Source: Leptospiraceae bacterium (lineage in GTDB: Bacteria; Spirochaetota; Leptospiria; Leptospirales; Leptonemataceae). Taken from it: a DNA stretch of 64,000 bases. The notes beneath the pieces are model-generated. The model saw only the letters and a list, made by a program, of their open reading frames with translations, did no database searches and had not been told where the DNA came from. Position numbers and translations under genes: made by a program. Below, one piece after another: positions 36,087-44,521 of this stretch; the stretch's first letter is position 1, and each line of letters begins with the position of its first letter. The stretch covers positions 1-64,000 of the forward strand of contig JAOACE010000027.1 in assembly GCA_026418015.1 (NCBI GenBank), in the 5' to 3' direction.

Positions 36087-36816
36087 TGGTTGCCTCCATA
36101 AATATGTTTTCGATTTGACTTAATTGGCCTTTCTCTACTTCTTTTACAATTTTGCCGCTATGTAAAATATAAACCCTGTCGCAGGTTTGAGCAACTTCGG
36201 AAAGAATATGACTCGATAACAGAATCGTATGTTCTTTTGATAATTCGCGAATTAAATTTCTGATTTCTATAATTTGGCGAGGATCTAAACCAGATATAGG
36301 CTCATCTAGAATGATTAAAGTAGGATTGCCTAAGATAGTTTGTGCAATCCCTGTTCTTTTTTGATATCCGAGAGAAAGATATTTGATCAATGTATCTTGG
36401 TATTCTTCTAAATGAGTTTTTTTTATCGCATTTTGTAGTTGTTCTTCTCGTAAGTGTTTGGGAACGTCTTTTATTACCATCATAAAATGAAGGAAGTCTT
36501 TGATGGTTAATTCTGGGTATAAGCTAATAAATTCGGGTAAATATCCAATGGCAATTTTGGATTTATATTGAGTTAAATAATCGTTTGTCTGAATATCGTT
36601 TGAACTATACAATATTTCGTTGTTTAAATAAATTTCTCCTTCGGTTGGTGGTAAAATACCTGCAAGGATTTTAAGACAGGTGGATTTTCCTGCTCCATTT
36701 AAACCTAATAAACCTACTACTTCGTTTTTGTATAGTTTTATGTTGATTTTATCAAGAGCAATTTTTGTTCCATAATGTTTGCTAAGATTCTTGATTTCTA
36801 TTAATGGTGTTGACAC
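36079..36816 (-). CDS. ABC transporter ATP-binding protein, GldA-like
   Basis: A 245-residue ATPase with Walker A GLNGAGKST near 39-47, Q-loop region ending YLPEFISLYPELT, signature LSLGYQKRTGIAQ near 141, Walker B LIILDEPISGLDP near 161 and switch His in LLSSHIL near 194. It powers the GldF/GldG-like membrane parts encoded immediately downstream. First gene of a long minus-strand run that continues through DUF4340, lptE, pyrC and a phosphoribosyltransferase. Confidence 0.9.
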   Translation of the reverse strand: MSTPLIEIKNLSKHYGTKIALDKINIKLYKNEVVGLLGLNGAGKSTCLKILAGILPPTEGEIYLNNEILYSSNDIQTNDYLTQYKSKIAIGYLPEFISLYPELTIKDFLHFMMVIKDVPKHLREEQLQNAIKKTHLEEYQDTLIKYLSLGYQKRTGIAQTILGNPTLIILDEPISGLDPRQIIEIRNLIRELSKEHTILLSSHILSEVAQTCDRVYILHSGKIVKEVEKGQLSQIENIFMEATNA

Positions 36817-36874
36817 AAATTAAAAGACACAAAAATAGTCATTTATTGTCAATCCTTTTTTAAATACATTTATT

Positions 36875-38506
36875 ATGAAAATCAATCCTTATATAAAATT
36901 TATAATATTTTTTATATTAATGAATCATTATATTTATTCACAATCTGTAAACATAAGAGAAGGAAAAAAAGCTTTTGCAAAAAAGGATTTTAAATCTGCT
37001 ATAGAATACTTTAATAAAGAAATTCAAACTTCTCCGAATGAATGTTATGGCTATTATTATTTAGGATTAACTTACGAAAGAATGTCAGAAAAAGAAAAAG
37101 CTATCCAGCAGTTCCAGAATGCAATAAAAGTGCAATGTCCTAATGAATTAAAAGAACAAGCATATTGGAAGATCATCAATTATTATCGATTTATAGAAGA
37201 TTGGGAAAATTTATACATTTATACAAAATCTTTTTTAAAGTTTAAGCCAAATAAAGAAGTCGAAAAATATTATCACTTAGCAGAAAAAAATCATAATCCC
37301 GAAAGATTAGCTATAAAAGATTTATTAAACGAAGCTGCACAACTAGAAGAAGACAAAAAATACTTTCAAGCTGCAAAAAAATATCAAGAACTATTTCAAA
37401 CTACAAAAAACGTTGTCTATTTAGTTAAAGCAGGTAATCTTTACAAAAAAGCGGGGGAGAATCATAAAGCAATCGAAATTTTTGAAAATGCACTACAATA
37501 CGATCCCAATAATTGGTATGCAAATTATGAATTAGCTTTATTTCGTTATAACAATGGCAATCCAAAAGAAGCTAAAAAACACATAGAAATCTCTTATAAA
37601 AATATTCCCAAAGACGATGTTAAAAATCTTTATATACTACATTTATTAAAAGGAATGATTTTGATTAATTTAGAGCAGATAGAACAAGCACAAGAAATTT
37701 TCAATCGAATTGACGAATTATTAAAAAAACATCCTAAACAAATCCAAAGAGAAAAAAACTATTATATTCTTGCTTCGTTTATTAAGGTGCTTAAAGACAA
37801 TAATTATAGTGCTTTTCAAAAATATATCGAAAAAGAAAATTTTGAGAATCACTTGCTTCAAATAATTTATGATGTACAATCACAGAATATAGAGGGATTG
37901 TATGAATCTTGTATAGATTTCTTGGAAAATTATCAAACAAATAATAAATTTATTACATATTCTAATTTTATAAATCAAATTTATATAATTTTATTATTAA
38001 ACGAAAGAAATAACATAAACCATACAGAAAAATTGCTTTCTCTAAAAAATGAACTTATTTCTGAACCTTCTGGTAATATTTTATTAAAAAAATATCTTTC
38101 GTATAAAACGTTTTTAGAATCTTCGAACCTAAAAGAAAATGAGTTGAACCTAATCTTAAATGAACTTTCTTATGAAAACTTTTTAGCAGTGTTATTAATT
38201 TATAATACTTATCAAATCAAAGATTATAAAAGTTTAGAAAAATATATCAATCAATATCGAAATAAATTACAAAATTTGAATCAAAATCGTTTGAATGCTT
38301 TCTTATACTTTATAGATTCTGTGATAGGTTTATTTAATAATCAAATCGATGAAGGATATAAACATCTCGAAAATGCGATAAAGTTAAATCCAGTATACAA
38401 AACAATTGCAAAAGAAGATCCTTTAATTCAGAAAATTATCCAAGAAGAAAAGCAATGGAAAAATTTAGTTGAAAGCAATACATTTTTAGATATTTTTACA
38501 CAATAG
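36875..38506 (+). CDS. Exported TPR-repeat protein
   Basis: A 543-residue protein with a signal peptide (about 1-22). Tetratricopeptide repeats run through about 25-95 and 165-260, with clear units such as NECYGYYYLGLTYERMSEKE and DPNNWYANYELALFRYNNGN, and a last one near 488-515. The middle is less regular. It would act as a periplasmic or outer-membrane scaffold. Directly followed by folP, only 7 bases later, although functions appear unrelated. Confidence 0.78.
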   Translation: MKINPYIKFIIFFILMNHYIYSQSVNIREGKKAFAKKDFKSAIEYFNKEIQTSPNECYGYYYLGLTYERMSEKEKAIQQFQNAIKVQCPNELKEQAYWKIINYYRFIEDWENLYIYTKSFLKFKPNKEVEKYYHLAEKNHNPERLAIKDLLNEAAQLEEDKKYFQAAKKYQELFQTTKNVVYLVKAGNLYKKAGENHKAIEIFENALQYDPNNWYANYELALFRYNNGNPKEAKKHIEISYKNIPKDDVKNLYILHLLKGMILINLEQIEQAQEIFNRIDELLKKHPKQIQREKNYYILASFIKVLKDNNYSAFQKYIEKENFENHLLQIIYDVQSQNIEGLYESCIDFLENYQTNNKFITYSNFINQIYIILLLNERNNINHTEKLLSLKNELISEPSGNILLKKYLSYKTFLESSNLKENELNLILNELSYENFLAVLLIYNTYQIKDYKSLEKYINQYRNKLQNLNQNRLNAFLYFIDSVIGLFNNQIDEGYKHLENAIKLNPVYKTIAKEDPLIQKIIQEEKQWKNLVESNTFLDIFTQ

Positions 38507-38513
38507 TTTTTGT

Positions 38514-39317
38514 ATGTTTCGTAATGTTCAGATAGCAGGTATTTTAAACATAACAGAAGATTCTTTCTCGGATGGAGGAGAATTCATAACATACGAAAAT
38601 GCTATCAAACAATTAGAATTTTTAAACCAATATTCGGATGTAATTGATGTAGGTGCCGTTTCTAGTAATCCTTTTGGAAAGGATATATCAGTAGAAGAAG
38701 AAATTCATCGATTAAAACCTATCATAGAATATGCTATTAGTTGTTCGATTCCTCTTTCCATCGATTCTTGGCGATACGAAGCACAAAAATTTTGCTTGAA
38801 TTATCCTATTAGTTATCTAAACGATATTACAGGATTTTCTAACCCACAATTGTATCCTGTTTTAAGAGATCATTCTGCAAAGCTGATTGTTATGCATCAG
38901 GTTTCGAAAGGTAGAGCAAATGTCATCGACGAAGTTGATCATAATCAAATCTATTTTCGCATAATTGATTTTTTTGATGCTCGAATCAATGACTTGATCA
39001 AATCTGGAATCTCCAAAGAAAGAATTTTAATCGATCCAGGTATGGGATTTTTTTTAGGAAGTAATCCACTCAATTCATTTAGCGTAATCAATATGATACC
39101 AGAATTAAAAAAGCGATATGGTCTTCCTGTTTATCTTTCTGTTTCGCGTAAGTCCTTTTTGGGGAAAGTTGCAAACATTGATAACCCAAAAGAACGTAAT
39201 TTTGTTACATTAGCATGCGAAATTGCATTAATATTAAAAGGGGTTGATTGGATAAGAACTCATAATCCAAGAGCAATAAAAGATTCATTAAAAATATTAG
39301 AACACATACAAATTTAA
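38514..39317 (+). CDS. folP: Dihydropteroate synthase
   Basis: A 267-residue TIM-barrel enzyme joining p-aminobenzoate to dihydropterin pyrophosphate in folate synthesis. Seen: GILNITEDSFSDGG near 9-22, IDSW near 83, LNDITGF near 102, the Mg/pterin segment IDPGMGFFLG near 170 and the phosphate-binding SVSRKSFLG near 207. The loop that usually reads GGESTRPGA reads GAVSSNPFG here, a variant subgroup; it lies where p-aminobenzoate and sulfonamides bind. No ribosome binding site is evident before the ATG. Confidence 0.92.
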   Translation: MFRNVQIAGILNITEDSFSDGGEFITYENAIKQLEFLNQYSDVIDVGAVSSNPFGKDISVEEEIHRLKPIIEYAISCSIPLSIDSWRYEAQKFCLNYPISYLNDITGFSNPQLYPVLRDHSAKLIVMHQVSKGRANVIDEVDHNQIYFRIIDFFDARINDLIKSGISKERILIDPGMGFFLGSNPLNSFSVINMIPELKKRYGLPVYLSVSRKSFLGKVANIDNPKERNFVTLACEIALILKGVDWIRTHNPRAIKDSLKILEHIQI

Positions 39318-39326
39318 GGAGACAAT

Positions 39327-40073
39327 ATGGAAAAAAAAGTTTTAGCAGTAATTCCTGCGAGATATTCTTCCACTAGATTTCCTGGGAAGGTGATAGCAAA
39401 GATTGGTAGTTGGCCAATGATTCGTTATGTTTTCGAAGCCGCAAAACAAAGCAAGCTTGTTGATAGAATTATTATTGCTACAGAAGACGAAAGAGTAAGA
39501 GAAGTAGTAGAATCTTTTGGTGGAGAATGTTTAATAACCAGCGAAGAACATAAAAGTGGAACAGATAGGGTATCCGAAGTCGCGAGGTTGTATCCAGAAT
39601 ATCCAATCGTTATAAATATACAAGGGGATGAACCAGGTATAGAACCAGAAATTATTGATGGTGTATTAAAAAACAAAATCGAACATCCTGAATGGGAAGT
39701 TTCAACAGCTGCAAGACCCTTCAAAGAAAATGAAGACCCATTACAACCAAATCGTGTAAAAGTAGTATTATCGAAAAAAGGTCGAGCATTGTATTTTTCG
39801 CGTTCTTTAATTCCTTTCCCCAGAAACCCTATCATTCATCCAATCTATTTGCACTTGGGAATCTATGCATTCGAAAGAGAATTTTTGCTTCGCTTTGCAA
39901 CTCTTCCGCGTTCTATCTTAGAGGATGTAGAATCCTTAGAACAATTACGCGTTATTGAGAATGATTTTAATATAGGTGTTTATCTAACAGATGATTCTTT
40001 ACCTGGCGTAGACACCCCTGATGATTTAAAAACTATCACAGAAATCTTTAAAAAAAGAAATTTAATACGATAA
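39327..40073 (+). CDS. kdsB: CMP-KDO synthetase (3-deoxy-manno-octulosonate cytidylyltransferase)
   Basis: A 248-residue cytidylyltransferase that activates KDO for LPS core assembly. Signature AVIPARYSSTRFPGKVIA at the N-terminus, TSEEHKSGTDRVSEVA near 70, NIQGDEPGIEP near 93, HLGIYAFEREFL near 172 and LPGVDTPDDLKT near 230. GGAGAC precedes the ATG. It lies between folP and an unknown gene, all in one apparent operon. Confidence 0.95.
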   Translation: MEKKVLAVIPARYSSTRFPGKVIAKIGSWPMIRYVFEAAKQSKLVDRIIIATEDERVREVVESFGGECLITSEEHKSGTDRVSEVARLYPEYPIVINIQGDEPGIEPEIIDGVLKNKIEHPEWEVSTAARPFKENEDPLQPNRVKVVLSKKGRALYFSRSLIPFPRNPIIHPIYLHLGIYAFEREFLLRFATLPRSILEDVESLEQLRVIENDFNIGVYLTDDSLPGVDTPDDLKTITEIFKKRNLIR

Positions 40074-40076
40074 AAA

Positions 40077-40994
40077 ATGGAAAAAGAAAATCTACTCGAT
40101 ACACTTCTTAGGATTCGCGATAGAATAAAAGAAATCAATAATAATGTTTACGAAGAGGCAATTCCTACATCGGATATTATATTTCGTAAGTATTTAAATG
40201 ATTTAGTCTATTCCGAAGATATGGCAAGATATTATTTAAAATTACTAGCAGAATCTAATTTTATTTTTATGATTCAGATTGTAAAACCGGATACAATTCT
40301 TAAAATACCGGGCATAGATGGATATGTAGTAGCAGAATTAGATATTATTGAAAAGCTTTTAGCTGTTTATAATCAAAGATTGGTTACCATATACGAAGCA
40401 GAAAAAAGAAAATTAGCTGGCGTAGAAACAATTATTAGAGAGTTGATGCCAAAAGTAAAAGAATTAAACAATACTCCCTTAGGAAAAGTATTAAACATCT
40501 GTATAATGTTAGAGCAATTTACGCGTATTATTCATGAAAGACCAGATCATTTTCAAGATGCTTATCGTATTAGTAAATTAAAACAATTCATCCCCGAAGA
40601 AGATGAATTTAAAGAACCAGAAGAAGAACATGAAAAAATTCAACAAGTCGAAGAAATAAGAAGAGCAGTCGATACAGAAGAATATCAGCAATTATCGAAA
40701 ATGAATCTAACAGGAAATTGGGCAAAGGCAGTAGAACAGTTTGGAGTCCAATTTTTGATTCGCGTACATCTAAGAAAATACGAGTTTGATGTATTAAAAA
40801 AATTGTTATTACAAAAAAGGATTGCACGAGAAGAAGATCTAATCTTTTTAAGAGATTCTTTAAGAAAAATGGAAGAACGAAGCTTGTTTAATCCAGAGTT
40901 AAAAAAATATTTAAACGAAATCAAAGAATTAAAACGAATTGTTCAGATAAAAATCAATCAATTTTATTTAATTCGAAAAAAATACGAGGGATAA
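40077..40994 (+). CDS. Conserved-looking helical protein of unknown function
   Basis: A 305-residue soluble, almost entirely helical protein with high Glu/Lys/Arg content and no Cys beyond one. An acidic linker at about 177-192 separates two helical halves. Its ATG lies 4 bases after the kdsB stop, so it is likely co-translated with kdsB. I do not recognise the family. Length, codon use and intact frame support a real gene. Confidence 0.6.
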   Translation: MEKENLLDTLLRIRDRIKEINNNVYEEAIPTSDIIFRKYLNDLVYSEDMARYYLKLLAESNFIFMIQIVKPDTILKIPGIDGYVVAELDIIEKLLAVYNQRLVTIYEAEKRKLAGVETIIRELMPKVKELNNTPLGKVLNICIMLEQFTRIIHERPDHFQDAYRISKLKQFIPEEDEFKEPEEEHEKIQQVEEIRRAVDTEEYQQLSKMNLTGNWAKAVEQFGVQFLIRVHLRKYEFDVLKKLLLQKRIAREEDLIFLRDSLRKMEERSLFNPELKKYLNEIKELKRIVQIKINQFYLIRKKYEG

Positions 40995-41001
40995 AAGATA
41001 A

Positions 41002-41034
41002 AAAATTATTATAAAATTATTCAATAATAATTTT
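41002..41034 (-). terminator. AT-only hairpin at the end of the ferredoxin gene
   Basis: The 11-bp stem AAAATTATTAT/ATAATAATTTT with an 11-base loop is followed on the minus strand by a run of U. It overlaps the last codons of the ferredoxin gene and could end that transcript. The stem is all A/T, so it may be weak or fortuitous in this AT-rich DNA. Confidence 0.35.
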
Positions 41035-41637
41035 GATTGCACTTTCTGGACACTGGTGTTTACAGATGCCACAACCAATGCAATTTTCTAGAACAGTGGG
41101 CACCTTGTTTTTTAGTTCTATTGCATCTTCGACTGGACATACATCATAACAAATACTACAATTTAATTTTCTTTTTTTCGTGTTGATAAGTTCAAAGTTT
41201 AGACATTTCTCTTGTTCTATCTGAGCATAACCAAAGTATGGTAATGTATCTTCTTTTAATGGCATTAGAGCTTTTGTTTCGCAAGCTGCAATACATGGAT
41301 AATCATCGCAAATATGGCATGCTTTATAGTTTGGGTTCATTATAGGACCGTGAATACCATTGAATTTAAAGATTGCGTAGTGGGGACAAGCGATGATACA
41401 ATCATTGCATGCAGTACATAGTTCGTTAAATGCATTTGGGTCTGGGTTTGAACCCGGTGGTCGAACAAAAAGAATGTTTGTTTTTTCTTTTTGGCTTTCC
41501 GAATGATGAATTGCGAATGGTTCTAGTGCTTTAATAAAAGATTGTAAACGCTCATCAATGTAACTTCCAATGGGGGTTTTGAGTATTTCTTTGGTAATTT
41601 CTTTTAACCCATCTTTAAAAAAATCTTTTCTCTGCAT
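41017..41637 (-). CDS. Polyferredoxin (NapG/NapF-like, four 4Fe-4S clusters)
   Basis: A 206-residue iron-sulfur protein. After a charged N-terminus, residues about 50-60 read FVRPPGSNPD, as in NapG/MauM proteins. Cys groups follow: CTACNDCIIACP, CHICDDYPCIAAC, a looser set ending CSICYDVCP, and CIGCGICKHQCP near the C-terminus. These fit four clusters. No membrane helix and no nitrate reductase genes are nearby, so it is likely a soluble electron carrier of unknown partner. Monocistronic by layout. Confidence 0.8.
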   Translation of the reverse strand: MQRKDFFKDGLKEITKEILKTPIGSYIDERLQSFIKALEPFAIHHSESQKEKTNILFVRPPGSNPDPNAFNELCTACNDCIIACPHYAIFKFNGIHGPIMNPNYKACHICDDYPCIAACETKALMPLKEDTLPYFGYAQIEQEKCLNFELINTKKRKLNCSICYDVCPVEDAIELKNKVPTVLENCIGCGICKHQCPESAIKIIIE

Positions 41638-41687
41638 ATTCTTATTTCAAGAAAATTTGATTTGTATTGTTGACAATTCTTATTCCA

Positions 41688-42593
41688 TTAATCTTCTATG
41701 TCGGGTTCTATAAAAATCCATTTTATTTCGGGGATTTGTTGTTTGATTTGTTTTTCCAATTGATTGATAACTTCTATTGCTTGTTGAATACTTAAATTGG
41801 ATCTTAGTTTGACTTTAGATGCAAGCATTACTTCTGGTCCTAATTGAATTGCAATTACTCTAAATACAGATTCAACCTCTGGGATATTTTGAATGATTTG
41901 AAGGATTTGATTTTTGATTGATCGATTGGTTGATTCTCCTATCAACATAGATTTAATGCGTATCGAGATGATAATAGAAATGATTACGAGTAAAATTCCA
42001 ATACATATAGAACCTAATGCATCGAAAAAGGGATTATGAAGATAATACGAAAGAAAAACAAATACAAAAGCAAAGGATAATCCCACTAACGCGCCGACAT
42101 CTTCCCAAAATACTACAATCAGTTCGGCATTGGTGGATTCTCTAAGCCATTGCATTAAAGGCATATCTTTTTTTAACAATTGAATTTCTCTTAGTGCACC
42201 CAAAAGACTGAATGTTTCTAGAATAATAGAAATACCTAATACAACTAACGCTATCCAACCCGATTCTAACGTTTCTTGGGATTCTAACTTGTGAATGCCT
42301 TCGTAGATAGAAAATATTCCCCCCATACTAAATAATAATATAGCAACAAGAAAACTCCAAAAATAAATGGTTTTTCCGTATCCAAGGGGATGTTTTTCGT
42401 CTGGTGGTCTTTTTGCACGTTTAAGTCCAACAAATAATAAGATTTGATTTGTTGTATCTGCAAAAGAATGGATAGCTTCTGCTAACATACTACCTGAACC
42501 TGTATAGATTGCTGCACCTAATTTTGTAAGTCCAATTCCTAAGTTCGCTAAAAATGCGTAAAAAATTGCTCTTACAGAACTATGATTTTCCAT
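41688..42593 (-). CDS. Cation diffusion facilitator transporter (ZnT9-like subgroup)
   Basis: A 301-residue CDF family membrane protein with six helices. The first metal-site helix reads GSGSMLAEAIHSFADTTNQ near 32-50, and the second reads FWEDVGALVGL near 161-171, where most CDF proteins have HxxxD. EKHPLGYGK lies between. The C-terminal domain (about 210-301) is the regulatory cation-binding dimer part. The 'LAEAIHSFADTTNQ' version is found in ZnT9/SLC30A9-like proteins. It would export Zn, Fe or Mn from the cytoplasm; the ion cannot be told. Confidence 0.9.
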   Translation of the reverse strand: MENHSSVRAIFYAFLANLGIGLTKLGAAIYTGSGSMLAEAIHSFADTTNQILLFVGLKRAKRPPDEKHPLGYGKTIYFWSFLVAILLFSMGGIFSIYEGIHKLESQETLESGWIALVVLGISIILETFSLLGALREIQLLKKDMPLMQWLRESTNAELIVVFWEDVGALVGLSFAFVFVFLSYYLHNPFFDALGSICIGILLVIISIIISIRIKSMLIGESTNRSIKNQILQIIQNIPEVESVFRVIAIQLGPEVMLASKVKLRSNLSIQQAIEVINQLEKQIKQQIPEIKWIFIEPDIED

Positions 42594-42654
42594 GGCACCA
42601 AAAACAAATAAAACATAATTTTGTAAAATAAATTTATTTTATTGACCAATAAAA

Positions 42655-42670
42655 CAGCCCATTGGGGCTG
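42655..42670 (-). terminator. Rho-independent terminator of htpX
   Basis: The 6-bp GC-rich stem CAGCCC/GGGCTG with a 4-base loop is followed on the minus strand by TTTTATT. It begins 9 bases after the htpX stop codon, so htpX is separated from the CDF transporter gene. Confidence 0.8.
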
Positions 42671-42678
42671 CTTTGTTT

Positions 42679-43563
42679 TTATAAAGCGATTTTTTGCAAT
42701 CGTGCAATTCTATCTTCTAATGGAGGATGAGTAGAAAGTAAAGCTAACAAACCAGATTTATTGGAAATTTTAAAAGCTGCTAATTCTTGACCGCGAGAAT
42801 CTTGTATTTCGTAATGTTCTCTTAATGTTTTTAGAGCGTTGATCATACTTGTGCGAGAAGTAAGTCTTGCTCCACCTTCGTCTGCTCTATATTCTCTGTA
42901 TCGAGAAAACCATGCAACAACAAACATTCCCAGAAAACTCAATGCAATTTCTAACACAATAACTAATATATATTGAACAAAATATCTTAAATCCTCATCT
43001 TTAACAGCTGTACTTACGGCAAAAGCAATGATTCTTGCAAAAAACATTACGAATGCGTTAATTATACCTTGAAGTAAAGTCATTGTAACCATATCACCAT
43101 TTGCAATATGAGCTACTTCGTGTCCAAGAACTCCTTCGAGAGCATCTTCGTCCATGTTTTGAAGCAAACCAGTGGATACAGCAACTAGTGCATTATTTTT
43201 CGTTGGTCCAGTAGCAAAAGCATTCAATTCTGGACTATCATAAATTCCTACTTCTGGCATCGTAGAAATTCCAGCTTTTCGCGCTATGTTGTGAACTTTA
43301 CGAACTAACCATCCAAATTGGGGATCGTTGGGTTCGATTACTTCTACCCCCATCATCATCTTTGCCATAAATTTAGACAAAAGAAGCGATATAAATGCAC
43401 CACCCATACCCCATATTAAACAAAAGAGTGCAAGGGATGTTAAATTAATTCCACCAGCTCTTAGGTAAGGTTGTATTCCCAATAAAGAAGTTACAATAGT
43501 TATCGTAACGATAATCAAAATGTTGGTTAAAACAAACAAAAAGATCCTTTTAAACCATGTCAT
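42679..43563 (-). CDS. htpX: Membrane protease HtpX
   Basis: A 294-residue inner-membrane zinc metalloprotease that degrades misfolded membrane proteins. Two N-terminal helices (about 8-28 and 41-62), the HEVAH motif (H148, E149, H152) in EGVLGHEVAHIANGD, and the third zinc ligand E224 in RYREYRADEGGA are visible. Helices at about 165-185 and 195-220 lie between. AACGGAGGATAGT precedes the ATG. The full length and all catalytic residues are intact. Confidence 0.96.
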   Translation of the reverse strand: MTWFKRIFLFVLTNILIIVTITIVTSLLGIQPYLRAGGINLTSLALFCLIWGMGGAFISLLLSKFMAKMMMGVEVIEPNDPQFGWLVRKVHNIARKAGISTMPEVGIYDSPELNAFATGPTKNNALVAVSTGLLQNMDEDALEGVLGHEVAHIANGDMVTMTLLQGIINAFVMFFARIIAFAVSTAVKDEDLRYFVQYILVIVLEIALSFLGMFVVAWFSRYREYRADEGGARLTSRTSMINALKTLREHYEIQDSRGQELAAFKISNKSGLLALLSTHPPLEDRIARLQKIAL

Positions 43564-43682
43564 ACTATCCTCCGTTTTTTTAGAGACTAAAAAAAATCAA
43601 AAAATTTGTTATGGCAACAATTAAATTTATCTCTTGTAAAAATTTTGATTACAATTCTGTAAAATCTGTATAACTAATATAT

Positions 43683-43706
43683 AAAATAATTTTATTAAAT
43701 TATTTT
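43683..43706 (-). terminator. AT-only hairpin at the end of the EEP-family gene
   Basis: The 10-bp stem AAAATAATTT/AAATTATTTT with a 4-base loop overlaps the stop of the 43700-44521 gene. No strong U-run follows on the minus strand and the stem is A/T only, so this is a weak candidate. Confidence 0.3.
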
Positions 43707-44521
43707 AATTTTAGATCTGCATAGACAGGAAAATGATCCGATGCAACTCTGGTAAGTTTATCTTTGATTACTTTGTGATCGAACAATTCCCAATAATTAT
43801 TGATAAATATTTTGTCAATTCGTATCAATGGTTGGATCGAATACGAAGGAAATGTATAAAAGTGGCTTTTTCTTACTGATTTTTTTAAAGAAAAAAGAAA
43901 AGTGGTGTCGTAAAAATCCTTTTTTTTAAAAACTTCATCGACTTTTTCTAATCGGTCGTTGGTATCTCCGGCAATTATTATGGGATAGTTTCGCATCATT
44001 TGGATAAAAGCAGAATTAAGTATTTGTTCTACTTGCCAGATTCTTTCGAAATTGGCTAATCCTAAGTGTAGGTTTAAGATACCAATTTCTTGTATCGAAA
44101 AATCTTTTTGGTATTTCTTGGATTTTCTAGCCTTTTCTTTGAATTCGTTATACATCAAATCACTTTTTAAGAAATCGGCAGGAGCAATAATTTTCGCCAT
44201 TAAACATCCACGTCTTTTTTTAATTGTCCAGGTAAGGTTTAAATTTTCGGAATGAACTATTGGAAACCTACTAAAAATTGCATTTCCATAGGCACCTTTT
44301 TTTAAATAAACGTTTAAACCTAATTCGTAATGGTACCCTAAACTTTCTGCAATCTTTAATGCTAAGTCGTCATGATTTGAACGTGGTACAAGATAATCTA
44401 CTTCTTGTAGACATAGAATATCTGCTTGACTTTTTTTTAAAATTTCTATTATTCTATCTAAGGAATATTTGCCGTCATTCCCTATTGCTTTATGTATATT
44501 GTAAGTGAGGATTCGCAACAT
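43700..44521 (-). CDS. Endonuclease/exonuclease/phosphatase-family hydrolase
   Basis: A 273-residue EEP-fold metal-dependent hydrolase. Seen in order: LTYNIHKAIG at the N-terminus (Asn/His), LCLQEVD near 37 (metal-binding Glu), NAIFSRFP near 80, the LNLHLG segment near 149, IIAGDTNDR near 181 (Asp-Asn pair) and ASDHFPVYADL at the C-terminus. Substrates of this fold include DNA, phosphoinositides and sphingomyelin. No signal peptide, so a cytoplasmic nucleic-acid or phosphoester target is more likely. Its start codon overlaps that of the divergent VWA gene by two bases. Confidence 0.85.
   Translation of the reverse strand: MLRILTYNIHKAIGNDGKYSLDRIIEILKKSQADILCLQEVDYLVPRSNHDDLALKIAESLGYHYELGLNVYLKKGAYGNAIFSRFPIVHSENLNLTWTIKKRRGCLMAKIIAPADFLKSDLMYNEFKEKARKSKKYQKDFSIQEIGILNLHLGLANFERIWQVEQILNSAFIQMMRNYPIIIAGDTNDRLEKVDEVFKKKDFYDTTFLFSLKKSVRKSHFYTFPSYSIQPLIRIDKIFINNYWELFDHKVIKDKLTRVASDHFPVYADLKLK

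Noticed and set aside
36846-36852. TTGTCAA as a shared -35 region for the divergent gldA-like and TPR genes
   Set aside because: Reads as TTGACA on the minus strand, but no acceptable -10 lies at 16-18 bases on either strand.
39425-39835. Long minus-strand open frame (136 codons) across kdsB
   Set aside because: It lies wholly inside kdsB, which has complete family motifs; no ribosome binding site or known motif on the minus strand.
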